Origin: Sulfitobacter sp. D7 | GTDB lineage: Bacteria > Pseudomonadota > Alphaproteobacteria > Rhodobacterales > Rhodobacteraceae | NCBI RefSeq assembly: GCF_003611275.1 | Contig: NZ_CP020694.1 | Span: forward strand, 2,170,001 to 2,234,000 | Direction: 5' to 3' | Length of the DNA stretch: 64,000 nucleotides | Shown here: piece after piece, positions 28,200-36,253 of the stretch | How the letters are laid out: each line of letters begins with the position of its first letter | How positions within the stretch are numbered: the stretch's first letter is position 1 | Notes under the pieces: model-generated | Seen by the model: only the letters and a program-made list of their open reading frames with translations | Database searches by the model: none | What the model was told of the DNA's origin: nothing | Translations under genes and position numbers: made by a program

Positions 28200-28286
28200 G
28201 AAGACACCTTTCGCGGGATCAGGGGCTATGGCCCCTACCTATTCAGCCGGGGCATCATGTGCAATGGGAAGCGACGGCCCGCGCGC

Positions 28287-29576
28287 TTAGCTGCCCTGAC
28301 AGGGCATCGCCGCCAGCGCGGAAGGGTCAAGCGAGCCTTCCAGATCGGCGAACATCCGGCTCAGCGATTGCTCTGCCTTTGGGTCAACTGGCTGATAAAG
28401 TTCGGCCAGCGCCTGCGCGTGGAGCGGCACATTCGAAGTGACAGCACCACGCGGCCCGACAGGGCCGAAACATCCGTCTGCCATCGCGAAATAAAGCGCA
28501 CCGGATTCGCCCGTCCGCAGGGAGGGCGGCTCTTCGGTGACGGGGACATCCCATGTGTCGCCCTTATTCATCACGCCTTCGAAAATCACCGTGCCATCGG
28601 CGGCGCGCACCCGCACCCATGAGGGATAGGCCGCGACCATGCGCACCTTGTCTCCCAAAGGCTCAACCACCTGCGGTTTGGGCAGATCGGTCTCGGCATT
28701 GGCAAGCATCAGGGCTTCGTCGATGGCAGCGTCGATCGTGCCATTCTCGGCCACGGCGGTGCTTGGCTCTGCCGTGGCGGGGCGGTCGGGGGTCGGGAAA
28801 TTGCTGACGGAGCGCGGATCGATGGAGGCAATGGGCGCATCACGCGCCACCAACACCGGCACATCCAAAGCCTGCGGGCGATAAAGCCGGTCGAGCGCAT
28901 CAGCGCGCGGGCTTTCCACGCTTTGGGGCGCAGCGGAATCGTCTTCCGCGTCTGGTGCGCGGGCCAGTGCCCCGTCCAGCGGATCAAGGTCGGACAGCAC
29001 AATCGGGGTCTGATCCACCGGCGCCACCTGCACGCGCTGCACCTCTTTCAGGACGGTCCAGCCGCCAAAGCCGATAGCAGAGATCAGCGCGATCAGCACC
29101 AGCGAAGAGCCGACCGCACCGGGCTCAATCCGGCTGAGCAGCCCATCGCCCGTGGGCACGAAAGGCGTATTGGGGCGGGCGAAAAGATCGTCTTCTTTCG
29201 GGGTCTTACGTCGTTCTTCGAAACTGGGCTTTTTAACCACCGAGGCTTCGGCGGACATGCCATGTGCCACAGCGAAACCGGATTCCTTGCAGAATGCGGC
29301 AAAGGCCTGATCGGGGTCCATGTTGAGGTAGCGTGCGTAGGAGCGCACGTAGCCCGCGATGAAACCGGGCGTGTCGAATGCACCCGGGTCGCAATTCTCA
29401 ATCGCCGCGATATAGGAGGCTTTGATGCGCAATTCGCGCTGCACGTCGAGCAGGGATTTACCGAGCGTGGCGCGTTCACCGCGCATGACATCCCCCAACC
29501 GCAATTCGAATGCATCGAACCCTTTGGGTTCGACTGTTTCGTCCTCAGCGGTTCTGGAGGCCCATCGCCCGATCAT
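28287..29576 (-). CDS. RodZ-like helix-turn-helix membrane protein
   Basis: A 429-residue protein with the layout of RodZ: an N-terminal cytoplasmic HTH of the HTH_25 type (about residues 20-85, with LRIKASYIAAIENCDPGAF), a single membrane helix (about 150-170), a disordered Pro/Ala/Asp-rich linker and a C-terminal DUF4115-type beta domain containing V-R-V-R-A-A-D-G-T-V-I-F-E-G. RodZ links MreB to the cell-wall elongation machinery. Its place directly before ispG is shared by many proteobacteria. The ATG at 29576 is chosen over a TTG three bases earlier. Confidence 0.85.
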   Translation of the reverse strand: MIGRWASRTAEDETVEPKGFDAFELRLGDVMRGERATLGKSLLDVQRELRIKASYIAAIENCDPGAFDTPGFIAGYVRSYARYLNMDPDQAFAAFCKESGFAVAHGMSAEASVVKKPSFEERRKTPKEDDLFARPNTPFVPTGDGLLSRIEPGAVGSSLVLIALISAIGFGGWTVLKEVQRVQVAPVDQTPIVLSDLDPLDGALARAPDAEDDSAAPQSVESPRADALDRLYRPQALDVPVLVARDAPIASIDPRSVSNFPTPDRPATAEPSTAVAENGTIDAAIDEALMLANAETDLPKPQVVEPLGDKVRMVAAYPSWVRVRAADGTVIFEGVMNKGDTWDVPVTEEPPSLRTGESGALYFAMADGCFGPVGPRGAVTSNVPLHAQALAELYQPVDPKAEQSLSRMFADLEGSLDPSALAAMPCQGS

Positions 29577-29696
29577 CAATATGCCCTGTCCCTGTTAGCC
29601 TGTAGCTTTGATCCAAACACGCCCCAACGATTCGGATGTAGCCTTTTCTTGACAAAAGGCTACCACAAGACAACGCAAAACACGAATAGCGCTGCG

Positions 29697-30920
29697 TTAG
29701 CCCGCAGCTTCGGCACGATTCAGCGCACAATGAGACCAGAGCGTGTCCATCCCGCGAACAAGCGCGTCCATTTCCTTGGGCCCATGCACCGGCGACGGCG
29801 TGAAGCGCAGCCGCTCTGTACCGCGTGGCACGGTGGGGAAGTTGATGGGCTGGACATAGATGCCGTGATCTTCGAGCAGCATGTCCGACAGCAGCTTGGT
29901 ATGGACCGGGTTGCCCACCATGACGGGCACGATATGGCTGCCGTGGTCGATGATCGGCAATCCCAACCCCTTGAGCCGCAGTTTCAGCGCCTTGGCCTGC
30001 TGCTGGTGCTTTTCGCGCAGTTCCGGCGCGCGTTTGAGATAGGCAACCGAAGCCGCCGCCCCCGCCGCCACGGCGGGCGGCAGCGAAGTGGTAAAGATGA
30101 AGCCCGGCGCATAGGAGCGGATCGCGTCGCACATCTTGGCAGAGGCCGCGATATAGCCGCCCATGACGCCGTAAGCCTTGGCCAGCGTACCGTTGATGAT
30201 GTCGAGCCGGTGCATCAGGCGGTCACGCTCTGCCACCCCTGCCCCGCGCGGGCCGTACATGCCCACGGCGTGCACTTCGTCGATATAGGTCAGCGCGCCG
30301 AATTCATCAGCCAGATCACAAATCTCTTCGATGGGGCCGAAATCACCGTCCATGGAATAGATCGATTCAAATGCAATAAGCTTGGGCGCGGCGGGGTCAT
30401 CGGCCTCCATCAACTCGCGCAGATGGTCCAGATCGTTATGGCGGAAGATGCGCTTGGCCCCGCCATTGCGGCGCACCCCTTCGATCATGGAGGCATGGTT
30501 CAGCGCGTCGGAATAGATGATCAGCCCCGGAAACAGCTTGGGCAGCGTGGAAAGCGTGGCATCGTTGGCGATATAGGCCGAGGTGAACAGCAGCGCCGCT
30601 TCCTTGCCATGCAGATCGGCCAGTTCGGCCTCAAGCTGTTTGTGGTAAACCGTTGTGCCAGAAATATTGCGCGTGCCGCCAGAGCCCGCCCCGGTCGCGC
30701 GCAGGGCCTCTTCCATTGCTTCGATCACAACGGGGTTTTGCCCCATGCCAAGGTAGTCGTTGCCGCACCAAACGGTGATATCTTGCTGCGATCCGTCGGG
30801 CTTGGTCCAGACCGCATGGGGGAACTGGCCGTTGCGACGTTCGATGTCGATGAAGGTCCGGTAGCGGCCTTCGTCATGCAGGCGCGCAATCGCCGCGTCG
30901 AGCTTCTCGTTATAGTCCAT
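29697..30920 (-). CDS. hemA: 5-aminolevulinate synthase
   Basis: A 407-residue PLP enzyme that condenses glycine and succinyl-CoA to 5-aminolevulinate, the C4 (Shemin) route to haem and chlorophylls that marks alphaproteobacteria. The pyridoxal lysine is in [15 protein letters not shown], and [25 protein letters not shown] and [11 protein letters not shown] are characteristic. Length is normal. The ATG at 30920 is chosen because the frame upstream lacks similarity. It is monocistronic, divergent from a histidine kinase gene across about 220 bases. Confidence 0.96.
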   Translation of the reverse strand: MDYNEKLDAAIARLHDEGRYRTFIDIERRNGQFPHAVWTKPDGSQQDITVWCGNDYLGMGQNPVVIEAMEEALRATGAGSGGTRNISGTTVYHKQLEAELADLHGKEAALLFTSAYIANDATLSTLPKLFPGLIIYSDALNHASMIEGVRRNGGAKRIFRHNDLDHLRELMEADDPAAPKLIAFESIYSMDGDFGPIEEICDLADEFGALTYIDEVHAVGMYGPRGAGVAERDRLMHRLDIINGTLAKAYGVMGGYIAASAKMCDAIRSYAPGFIFTTSLPPAVAAGAAASVAYLKRAPELREKHQQQAKALKLRLKGLGLPIIDHGSHIVPVMVGNPVHTKLLSDMLLEDHGIYVQPINFPTVPRGTERLRFTPSPVHGPKEMDALVRGMDTLWSHCALNRAEAAG

Positions 30921-31142
30921 TGCGCGTCTCCATCTTTTGGCGCGAACAGGAAGGGCCCCTTCCATATTCAGCTTTTAGAATGATTACAGATCCAAGGCCG
31001 AAGCTTCAATCTCTTATCCAGAACCCGCTGCGGGACGAACTGTCGCAGGTAGGAGCGCGGATTTAGGCACAGTTTCGATTGTCTGCTTGTGTTTTCGGGC
31101 GCTTTCCTGTCTTCAACAGGAAACCCAGAAAGGGGCCTTAAT

Positions 31143-32219
31143 TTGCGCGCCGATCCTCACCCCCAGCAGGACCAACGCCTGCGGACACTCTATAATTATG
31201 AGATCCTCGACACCCCGCGCGAGGCGGAGTTCGACGAAATCGTCGAGCTGGCAGCCGAGATCTGTGAGGCGCCCATTTCGGTGATCAACCTGATCGACAA
31301 GGACCGCCAGTGGTTCAAAGCCGAGGTTGGGCTGAACGCGCGCGAGACGCCGCTTGAGACCTCACTGTGCTCTCATGCGATTCTGGAAGACCCTTTCGTT
31401 GAGATTCCCGACACGCTCAAAGACCCGCGGATGGCGGACAACCCGCTGTGCACCGCGGGTGACGGGCTGCGCTTTTACGCGGGCGCCCTGCTGGTGGCGT
31501 CGGACGGGATGCCGCTTGGCACGCTGTGCATCCTTGACAACAAACCGCGACAGCTGACCGCGCTGCAACGCAAGGCCATGTCCGTGCTGTCCCGTCAGGT
31601 GATGAAACAGCTAGATCTTCGTATTGCCCTGCGCCAGCAAGAAGTGCTGATGAGCGAGGCCGATCACCGGGTGAAAAACTCGCTCCAGACGCTATCGGCA
31701 ATGGTCCGGCTGCACAGCCGCCACTTGGACGACGAGACCACGGTCGATGTGCTTGACGGTATCCAACGCCGCGTCAACGCCATGGCAACGCTGCACGGTG
31801 AACTGCAATCCGTGCGCGGCCGCGATGAGGTCGATGCACAGAAATACCTCGACAAGGTGGTTGGGCTTTTGCGCGAAACCGCACCGGGGCATGTGAAGAT
31901 CAACTACAGATCAGACCCCGTCGTCCTGCGCTCGACTGCGGCGTCTTCTATGGCGCTGATTATAAGCGAGTTCGCAGCCAATTCGATCAAACACGCTTTC
32001 CCCGACGCCACGCCCGGCCACATCGAGATTGACCTGAGCCTGCGCGACGGGCGTTTTATTCTGTCTTGCAAAGATGACGGCATCGGCGCGGAAAACGAAG
32101 GCAAGCGGCGGGCCGACAGCATCGGGCAAACCTTGATGGCGGCGGCGGCCTCGCAGTTGAATGCGCAGGTGGATCACCGTCTCACGCCCGAGGGCAGCCG
32201 CCTCTCGCTCACGTTCTGA
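31143..32219 (+). CDS. GAF domain sensor histidine kinase (HWE/HisKA_2 type)
   Basis: A 358-residue soluble kinase. The N-terminal GAF domain (about residues 10-150) includes IVELAAEICEAPISVINLID and YAGALLVASDGMPLGTLCILD. The dimerisation and phosphorylation segment has the His in EADHRVKNSLQTL, typical of HisKA_2 kinases, and the ATPase part has LIISEFAANSIKHAFP (N box) and D-D-G-I-G. It has no receiver or membrane helix, so it is an orphan cytosolic sensor. The TTG at 31143 is preferred because AAAGGGG lies seven bases upstream; a GTG at 31089 is the alternative. Confidence 0.85.
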   Translation: MRADPHPQQDQRLRTLYNYEILDTPREAEFDEIVELAAEICEAPISVINLIDKDRQWFKAEVGLNARETPLETSLCSHAILEDPFVEIPDTLKDPRMADNPLCTAGDGLRFYAGALLVASDGMPLGTLCILDNKPRQLTALQRKAMSVLSRQVMKQLDLRIALRQQEVLMSEADHRVKNSLQTLSAMVRLHSRHLDDETTVDVLDGIQRRVNAMATLHGELQSVRGRDEVDAQKYLDKVVGLLRETAPGHVKINYRSDPVVLRSTAASSMALIISEFAANSIKHAFPDATPGHIEIDLSLRDGRFILSCKDDGIGAENEGKRRADSIGQTLMAAAASQLNAQVDHRLTPEGSRLSLTF

Positions 32220-32300
32220 ACACTGGCCCCGCGGCCACTGGACACGCCCTGCCCGCCTGATACCTTCGCGCCAAACTCACAAGCGCAAGGAATTTAAGCC

Positions 32301-33671
32301 ATGTCCCTCGACGATGTTCTCGCCCGGATCGACGACGATCTGCCCGCCGCCACTGACCGTCTGCTAGAACTGCTGCGCATCCCGTCGATCTCAACCGATC
32401 CGGCCTATAAGGCCGATTGCAACCGCGCCGCCGATTGGCTGGTCGCGGACCTTAAATCAATGGGGGTAGAGGCCGAAAAACGCGCCACGCCGGGGCATCC
32501 GATGGTTGTGGGGCATGTGGGCGAAGGCAAGCCGCATCTGCTGTTCTACGGCCACTATGATGTGCAGCCGGTCGACCCGCTGAACCTTTGGGACCGCGAC
32601 CCCTTCGATCCGGCGGTAGAGGACACCGACAAGGGTCGCGTGATCCGGGGCCGTGGGGCCGCTGACGACAAGGGCCAGTTGATGACCATCATCGAGGCCT
32701 TGCGCGCATGGAAAGAAGTGAAAGGCGACTGGCCGTGTCGCATCACCTTCTTCCTCGAAGGCGAAGAGGAATCCGGCTCGCCGTCGCTTGTCCCCTTCAT
32801 GGAGGAAAACGCCGAGGAGTTGAAAGCCGATGTGGCGATGATCTGCGACACCGGGCTGTTTGAGAGCAAGACCCCCGCCATCGTCACCATGCTGCGCGGG
32901 CTTCTGGGCGAAGAGCTGACCGTCACCGCCCCCTCCAAAGACCTGCATTCGGGCATGTACGGCGGCATTTCGATGAACCCGATCCGTGCGCTCAGCAAAG
33001 TGATCGCGTCGCTGCATGACGACGAAGGCCGCATCACCATCCCCGGCTTCTATGACGGCGTGCCGGACCTGCCCGAGGATCTGGAAGCGCAGTGGCAGGG
33101 GCTGGCCTTTGACCATGCCGCCTTCCTCGGCGACGTGGGTCTCAGCAAACCCGCAGGCGAACAGGACCGCACCCCGCTTGAGATGATCTGGTCGCGCCCG
33201 ACTTGTGAGGTTAATGGCATCTGGGGCGGCTATACTGGCGATGGATTCAAAACGGTCCTACCGTCCGAGGCGCACGCCAAGATCAGCTTCCGTCTTGTCG
33301 GCACGCAAGACCCGCTCGCCATTCGCGAGAACTTCCGCAAGATGGTGGCCGAGATGCTGCCAGAGGATTGCACGGTGGCATTCTCAGGCCATGGCGCGAG
33401 CCAGGCCTCGGGCGTGGAAATCGGCCATCCGATGTTCGAACCCGCCCGGCAAGCGCTCAGCGACGAGTGGCAGGTGCCTGCGGCCTATATCGGCTGTGGC
33501 GGCTCGATCCCGATTGCGGGGCATTTTCAGAAGATTCTGGGCACTGAGCCGATGTTGATCGGTTTCGGCAAGGACGATGACCAGATCCACTCCCCGAACG
33601 AGAAATACGACATGGAGAGCTTTCACAAAGGCATCCGGTCTTGGGCCCGCATCCTTGATGCGCTGACCTGA
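32301..33671 (+). CDS. M20 family dipeptidase
   Basis: A 456-residue zinc dipeptidase of the M20 family, close to the carnosinase-like dipeptidases. The metal ligands are in YGHYDVQPVDP (His), GRGAADDKGQ (bridging Asp) and EGEEESGSPSL (the general-base Glu and a ligand Glu). The small dimerisation domain lies roughly between residues 205 and 340. There is no signal peptide, so it acts in the cytosol on short peptides. CAAGGAA precedes the ATG. It is monocistronic, followed by two hairpin repeats. Confidence 0.9.
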   Translation: MSLDDVLARIDDDLPAATDRLLELLRIPSISTDPAYKADCNRAADWLVADLKSMGVEAEKRATPGHPMVVGHVGEGKPHLLFYGHYDVQPVDPLNLWDRDPFDPAVEDTDKGRVIRGRGAADDKGQLMTIIEALRAWKEVKGDWPCRITFFLEGEEESGSPSLVPFMEENAEELKADVAMICDTGLFESKTPAIVTMLRGLLGEELTVTAPSKDLHSGMYGGISMNPIRALSKVIASLHDDEGRITIPGFYDGVPDLPEDLEAQWQGLAFDHAAFLGDVGLSKPAGEQDRTPLEMIWSRPTCEVNGIWGGYTGDGFKTVLPSEAHAKISFRLVGTQDPLAIRENFRKMVAEMLPEDCTVAFSGHGASQASGVEIGHPMFEPARQALSDEWQVPAAYIGCGGSIPIAGHFQKILGTEPMLIGFGKDDDQIHSPNEKYDMESFHKGIRSWARILDALT

Positions 33672-33679
33672 TCCCACCG

Positions 33680-33743
33680 GCGATCGGGCCTGCCCGGTCG
33701 CCAATTGCACCCCACTTGCGATCGGGCCTGTCCGGTCGCCAAT
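33680..33743. repeat. Tandem REP-like hairpins
   Basis: Two 26-base copies (33680-33705 and 33718-33743), 38 bases apart and differing at one base, follow the dipeptidase gene. Each has arms GCGATCGGGC and GCCCGGTCGC around CT (one G-T wobble), so each would fold alone. No T tract follows. The arrangement resembles repetitive extragenic palindromes. Confidence 0.7.
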
Positions 33744-33835
33744 ATGCCGCCTTGGGCGATGCAAACCTACGGCGCGCGCCACCAGTGCGACCGCTTTGGT
33801 CGCAGTGTATGTCTACTATAACGAAGGGGAGAAAG

Positions 33836-33912
33836 TGGCGCGGTTGACGGGGCTCGAACCCGCGACCCCCGGCGTGACAGGCCGGTACTCTAACCAACTG
33901 AGCTACAACCGC
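33836..33912 (-). tRNA. tRNA-Asp (GTC), first copy
   Basis: The cloverleaf reads 5' GCGGTTGTAGCTCAGTTGG..., with anticodon loop C-T-G-T-C-A-C giving GTC, a TTCGAAC T loop, discriminator G and an encoded CCA (33836-33838). It is identical to the second copy 150 bases away. A 7-bp hairpin at 33786-33804 lies downstream, without a T tract. Confidence 0.97.
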
Positions 33913-33923
33913 GCGATGTGGGC

Positions 33924-33952
33924 GGAATAGGCCAAGGGGCGCGGGCCGTCAA
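33924..33952 (-). promoter_or_regulatory. Promoter of tRNA-Asp copy 1
   Basis: TTGACG (33947-33952) and TATTCC (33924-33929) on the minus strand are 17 bases apart, placing the transcript start a few bases before the tRNA 5' end. Confidence 0.65.
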
Positions 33953-34022
33953 GCGCATTCGCCCGAGAAAATGCGCTTTGGGAAAAGAAGTTTCGCGCGG
34001 TATTTTGTGGGGGCTGGAAACG

Positions 34023-34047
34023 AAAAAAGGGACCTCGAAGAGGTCCC
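34023..34047 (-). terminator. Intrinsic terminator after tRNA-Asp copy 2
   Basis: GGGACCTC / GAGGTCCC form an 8-bp stem with a three-base loop (34029-34047) followed on the minus strand by six T residues. It ends the transcript of the second tRNA-Asp before the first copy's own promoter. Confidence 0.85.
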
Positions 34048-34062
34048 CTTTTCAGGCAGCGG

Positions 34063-34139
34063 TGGCGCGGTTGACGGGGCTCGAACCCGCGACCCCCGGC
34101 GTGACAGGCCGGTACTCTAACCAACTGAGCTACAACCGC
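34063..34139 (-). tRNA. tRNA-Asp (GTC), second copy
   Basis: The sequence is identical to the first copy over all 77 bases, including anticodon GTC, discriminator G and encoded CCA. Its own promoter and terminator show it is a separate unit and not part of a polycistronic tRNA transcript. Confidence 0.97.
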
Positions 34140-34176
34140 CCGCTGCACTCTCCAGGTCGCCCCGGAGCGTTTGGGT

Positions 34177-34205
34177 GTTCTATGGTGAGGGCGCTCTGCC
34201 GTCAA
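34177..34205 (-). promoter_or_regulatory. Promoter of tRNA-Asp copy 2
   Basis: TTGACG (34200-34205) and TAGAAC (34177-34182) are separated by 17 bases on the minus strand. Confidence 0.65.
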
Positions 34206-34491
34206 GCGCGGTTTGTGCGAAAATATGAAAATTTCGCAAGTTGTTCTTGGGGCGTTTGGGGGCCGGCTTCGCGGCTTCAGATCCCGCGATGTTCGCCGAG
34301 GGTTCGGGGCGCTTTGATCGGATTGGTCGCTGCTGTTCAGAGGGTCGGGCAGCGGAATGGCATAGCTTTCTTAGCCAGCCACATTACACCCACAAGAATG
34401 GTGCATGGGGGCTGCACCAAGACGCTGCACAAGCTGCACAGGCAGTTCTTCTTAGTGGCCGATAGGACATCTCTTAACGGGAGGGGAGTGT
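34206..34491. other. Intergenic stretch without a gene
   Basis: Between the tRNA-Asp promoter and the tRNA-like relic I see no coding frame with a ribosome site. The stretch contains short imperfect GCTGCAC repeats near 34411-34440 but no recognisable RNA or element. Confidence 0.5.
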
Positions 34492-34577
34492 TGGGCCGTA
34501 AAAGCCTCGAACTCCCGACCCAGACTGACCGCGGAGCGGACGGGCGTCGGTCGGGCCTACCACTGCGGCAGTCGATC
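34492..34577 (-). pseudogene. Decayed tRNA-like relic
   Basis: Bases 34492-34520 match the 3' part of the neighbouring tRNA-Val (34606-34634) at 24 of 29 positions, including a 14-base exact run over the T arm. Farther on, CCTACCACTG resembles the D-arm side (CTCTACCAACTGAG). The acceptor arms do not pair and there is no anticodon stem, so it cannot be a working tRNA. It lies downstream of the tRNA-Val 3' end in the same orientation. Confidence 0.55.
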
Positions 34578-34602
34578 ACAACAAACAAATACGTGGGGGA
34601 GG

Positions 34603-34678
<76 letters not shown>

Positions 34679-34688
34679 GACTTGGACC

Positions 34689-34717
34689 TCATAGCGCAAG
34701 GTGGGGGCGGGCTTCAA
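34689..34717 (-). promoter_or_regulatory. Promoter of tRNA-Val (TAC)
   Basis: TTGAAG (34712-34717) and CTATGA (34689-34694) lie 17 bases apart on the minus strand; the start would be about four bases before the tRNA. Confidence 0.5.
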
Positions 34718-34719
34718 GC

Positions 34720-35289
34720 CTATAATGTCAGCCTTTTTTGCTCACCTTTCTCAAGTCGGAACACCACCCCCTGCCCGCCTTGCATGTCCCGCAGCGCGCT
34801 TGGCGCGCGGTCCAGTAAAATAAGGCGTAGCATGCGCGATGTGATGCCATGTGTCACCAGCACATGAGGCCCGGTCAAACTGTCGAGAAAGCTGCGACAG
34901 CGCTCATAAAGCGCCGCGAATCCCTCGCCATCGGGGGCATGTTCGTAAAGATCATAGGAATCACGCGCGTCTGGGGTTTGCCGCAACAATGTATCGCGCG
35001 ACTTGCCTGCCCATGCGCCGATGCCGATCTCACCCAGTCGCGGGTCCGTCGCGACCGTCATTCCCAGCCCCGCTAGCGCAAGTTCCGCCGTGGCCACAGC
35101 CCGCCCCTGCGGACTGCTGAGCGCAGAGAATCCTGCCATATCGCAGCGCTTGAGAATCGCATTCTGTGCGGCGGCCTGCGCACGGCCCGTGTCGGTCAGC
35201 GGAGAATCGAAATGCCCTTGCAGTCGGTTGGCGAGGTTCCATTCCGTCTCACCATGACGCAGGATATAGAGCGTCGGGTGGCGGCTCAT
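34720..35289 (-). CDS. Histidine phosphatase family protein, second of a pair
   Basis: A 189-residue phosphoglycerate mutase-like phosphatase. The phosphohistidine motif is LRHGETEWN at the N-terminus, the second catalytic His is in VLVTHGITSRML, and the S-S-P-Q-G-R-A-V-A-T-A segment carries the phosphate-pocket Arg. Its ATG overlaps the stop of the upstream paralogue (ATGA), so the two are co-translated. Substrate is unknown; alpha-ribazole phosphatase and general small-molecule phosphatases share these motifs. Confidence 0.88.
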   Translation of the reverse strand: MSRHPTLYILRHGETEWNLANRLQGHFDSPLTDTGRAQAAAQNAILKRCDMAGFSALSSPQGRAVATAELALAGLGMTVATDPRLGEIGIGAWAGKSRDTLLRQTPDARDSYDLYEHAPDGEGFAALYERCRSFLDSLTGPHVLVTHGITSRMLRLILLDRAPSALRDMQGGQGVVFRLEKGEQKRLTL

Positions 35290-35867
35290 GCAGGGCATTC
35301 CAGAACGCTTTCTGTCCCGTTCTCCAGCAGATAGACGCAGCCCTGCCTGTTGCTCAGCCCCCCCGCTGCGGCCAGATCAAGGCCGCGCACCTCCGCCCGG
35401 AGCACCTGCCCCCAGAGCCCATGGGCAACCAGCACGGTGGGCGCGATCAGGCTATCAAGCAGCGCGCGGATCCGCCCGCGAAACGCCGGCAGCCCCTCCC
35501 CGCCCGGCGCGGCGGCGTAGATGTCCAGCGGCGCTGGATGGCGCGCGGCGAGATCGGGATTGGCGGCAAGAATCTCATCACGGGTGAGCCCCTGCCACGC
35601 GCCTGCATGGATCTCCACCAGACGCGCATCCGTTTGAAAAGACGCCCCATCCAGTGCAATCCGCGCAGTCTGCTGCGCACGGCCAAGCGGAGAGACGAGA
35701 ATATCGGGCTTTTGCGCAAGGACCGCCGGCATCACCTGCGCCTGCTGGGCGGCCTCGGCGATGCCCTGATCGGTCAGCGGTGAATCGAGATGGCCCTGCA
35801 ATCGGAACGCGCGGTTCCACTCGGTCTGCCCGTGTCGCAGGAACCAGATTTTGGGATGTGCCGACAT
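35286..35867 (-). CDS. Histidine phosphatase family protein, first of a pair
   Basis: A 193-residue paralogue of the following gene. The motifs are LRHGQTEWN at the N-terminus, V-S-P-L-G-R-A-Q-Q-T-A for the phosphate pocket and VLVAHGLWGQVL for the second His. About half of the first 40 residues equal its neighbour, which suggests a tandem duplication. In both, a conserved Glu lies in the E-I-H-A-G-A-W or E-I-G-I-G-A-W motif. The tRNA-Val (CAC) gene is upstream on the same strand, 160 bases away. Confidence 0.88.
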   Translation of the reverse strand: MSAHPKIWFLRHGQTEWNRAFRLQGHLDSPLTDQGIAEAAQQAQVMPAVLAQKPDILVSPLGRAQQTARIALDGASFQTDARLVEIHAGAWQGLTRDEILAANPDLAARHPAPLDIYAAAPGGEGLPAFRGRIRALLDSLIAPTVLVAHGLWGQVLRAEVRGLDLAAAGGLSNRQGCVYLLENGTESVLECPA

Positions 35868-36026
35868 GCTCTCTCCGCCGTGTTGTCCGTGGTATGGCCA
35901 TTGATTGGATAAGGACCACCGCAGGACGGGGAAGGCAAGCCTGCCCGGTGGCTGGGATCATGCGCAGATGAGCCAGAGTGCCGTCACGCGGGACTGCCGA
36001 TTGAATTTATTCAAAACGTAGGAAAA

Positions 36027-36101
36027 TGGTGGGTGATAAGAGATTTGAACTCCTGACATCTTCGATGTGAACGAAGCGCTCTACCACTGAGCTAATCACC
36101 C
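36027..36101 (-). tRNA. tRNA-Val (CAC)
   Basis: The acceptor GGGTGAT pairs with ATCACCC, the anticodon stem CTTCG/CGAAG encloses T-T-C-A-C-A-T (anticodon CAC), discriminator A and CCA are encoded. The D loop is one base shorter than in the TAC isoacceptor. Confidence 0.96.
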
Positions 36102-36110
36102 TTGCGGGGC

Positions 36111-36139
36111 GAAGTAGCCAATTGCGGCGATGCTTGCAA
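36111..36139 (-). promoter_or_regulatory. Promoter of tRNA-Val (CAC)
   Basis: TTGCAA (36134-36139) and TACTTC (36111-36116) are 17 bases apart on the minus strand, just ahead of the tRNA. Confidence 0.5.
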
Positions 36140-36191
36140 GAGGGTTTGGCGCAAAAACTGTAGCGGAATGCGGTACGGCCTATCTCCTGCT

Positions 36192-36226
36192 AAAACGAAA
36201 AACGCGCGCCTCAAAAGGCGCGCGTT
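36192..36226 (-). terminator. Intrinsic terminator after lon
   Basis: AACGCGCGCCT / AGGCGCGCGTT form an 11-bp stem with loop TTTG on the minus strand (36201-36226), followed by TTCGTTTTAG. It lies 28 bases after the lon stop codon. Confidence 0.85.
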
Positions 36227-36253
36227 TGGGGGCGTTTTGATAGGCCAACCGGC

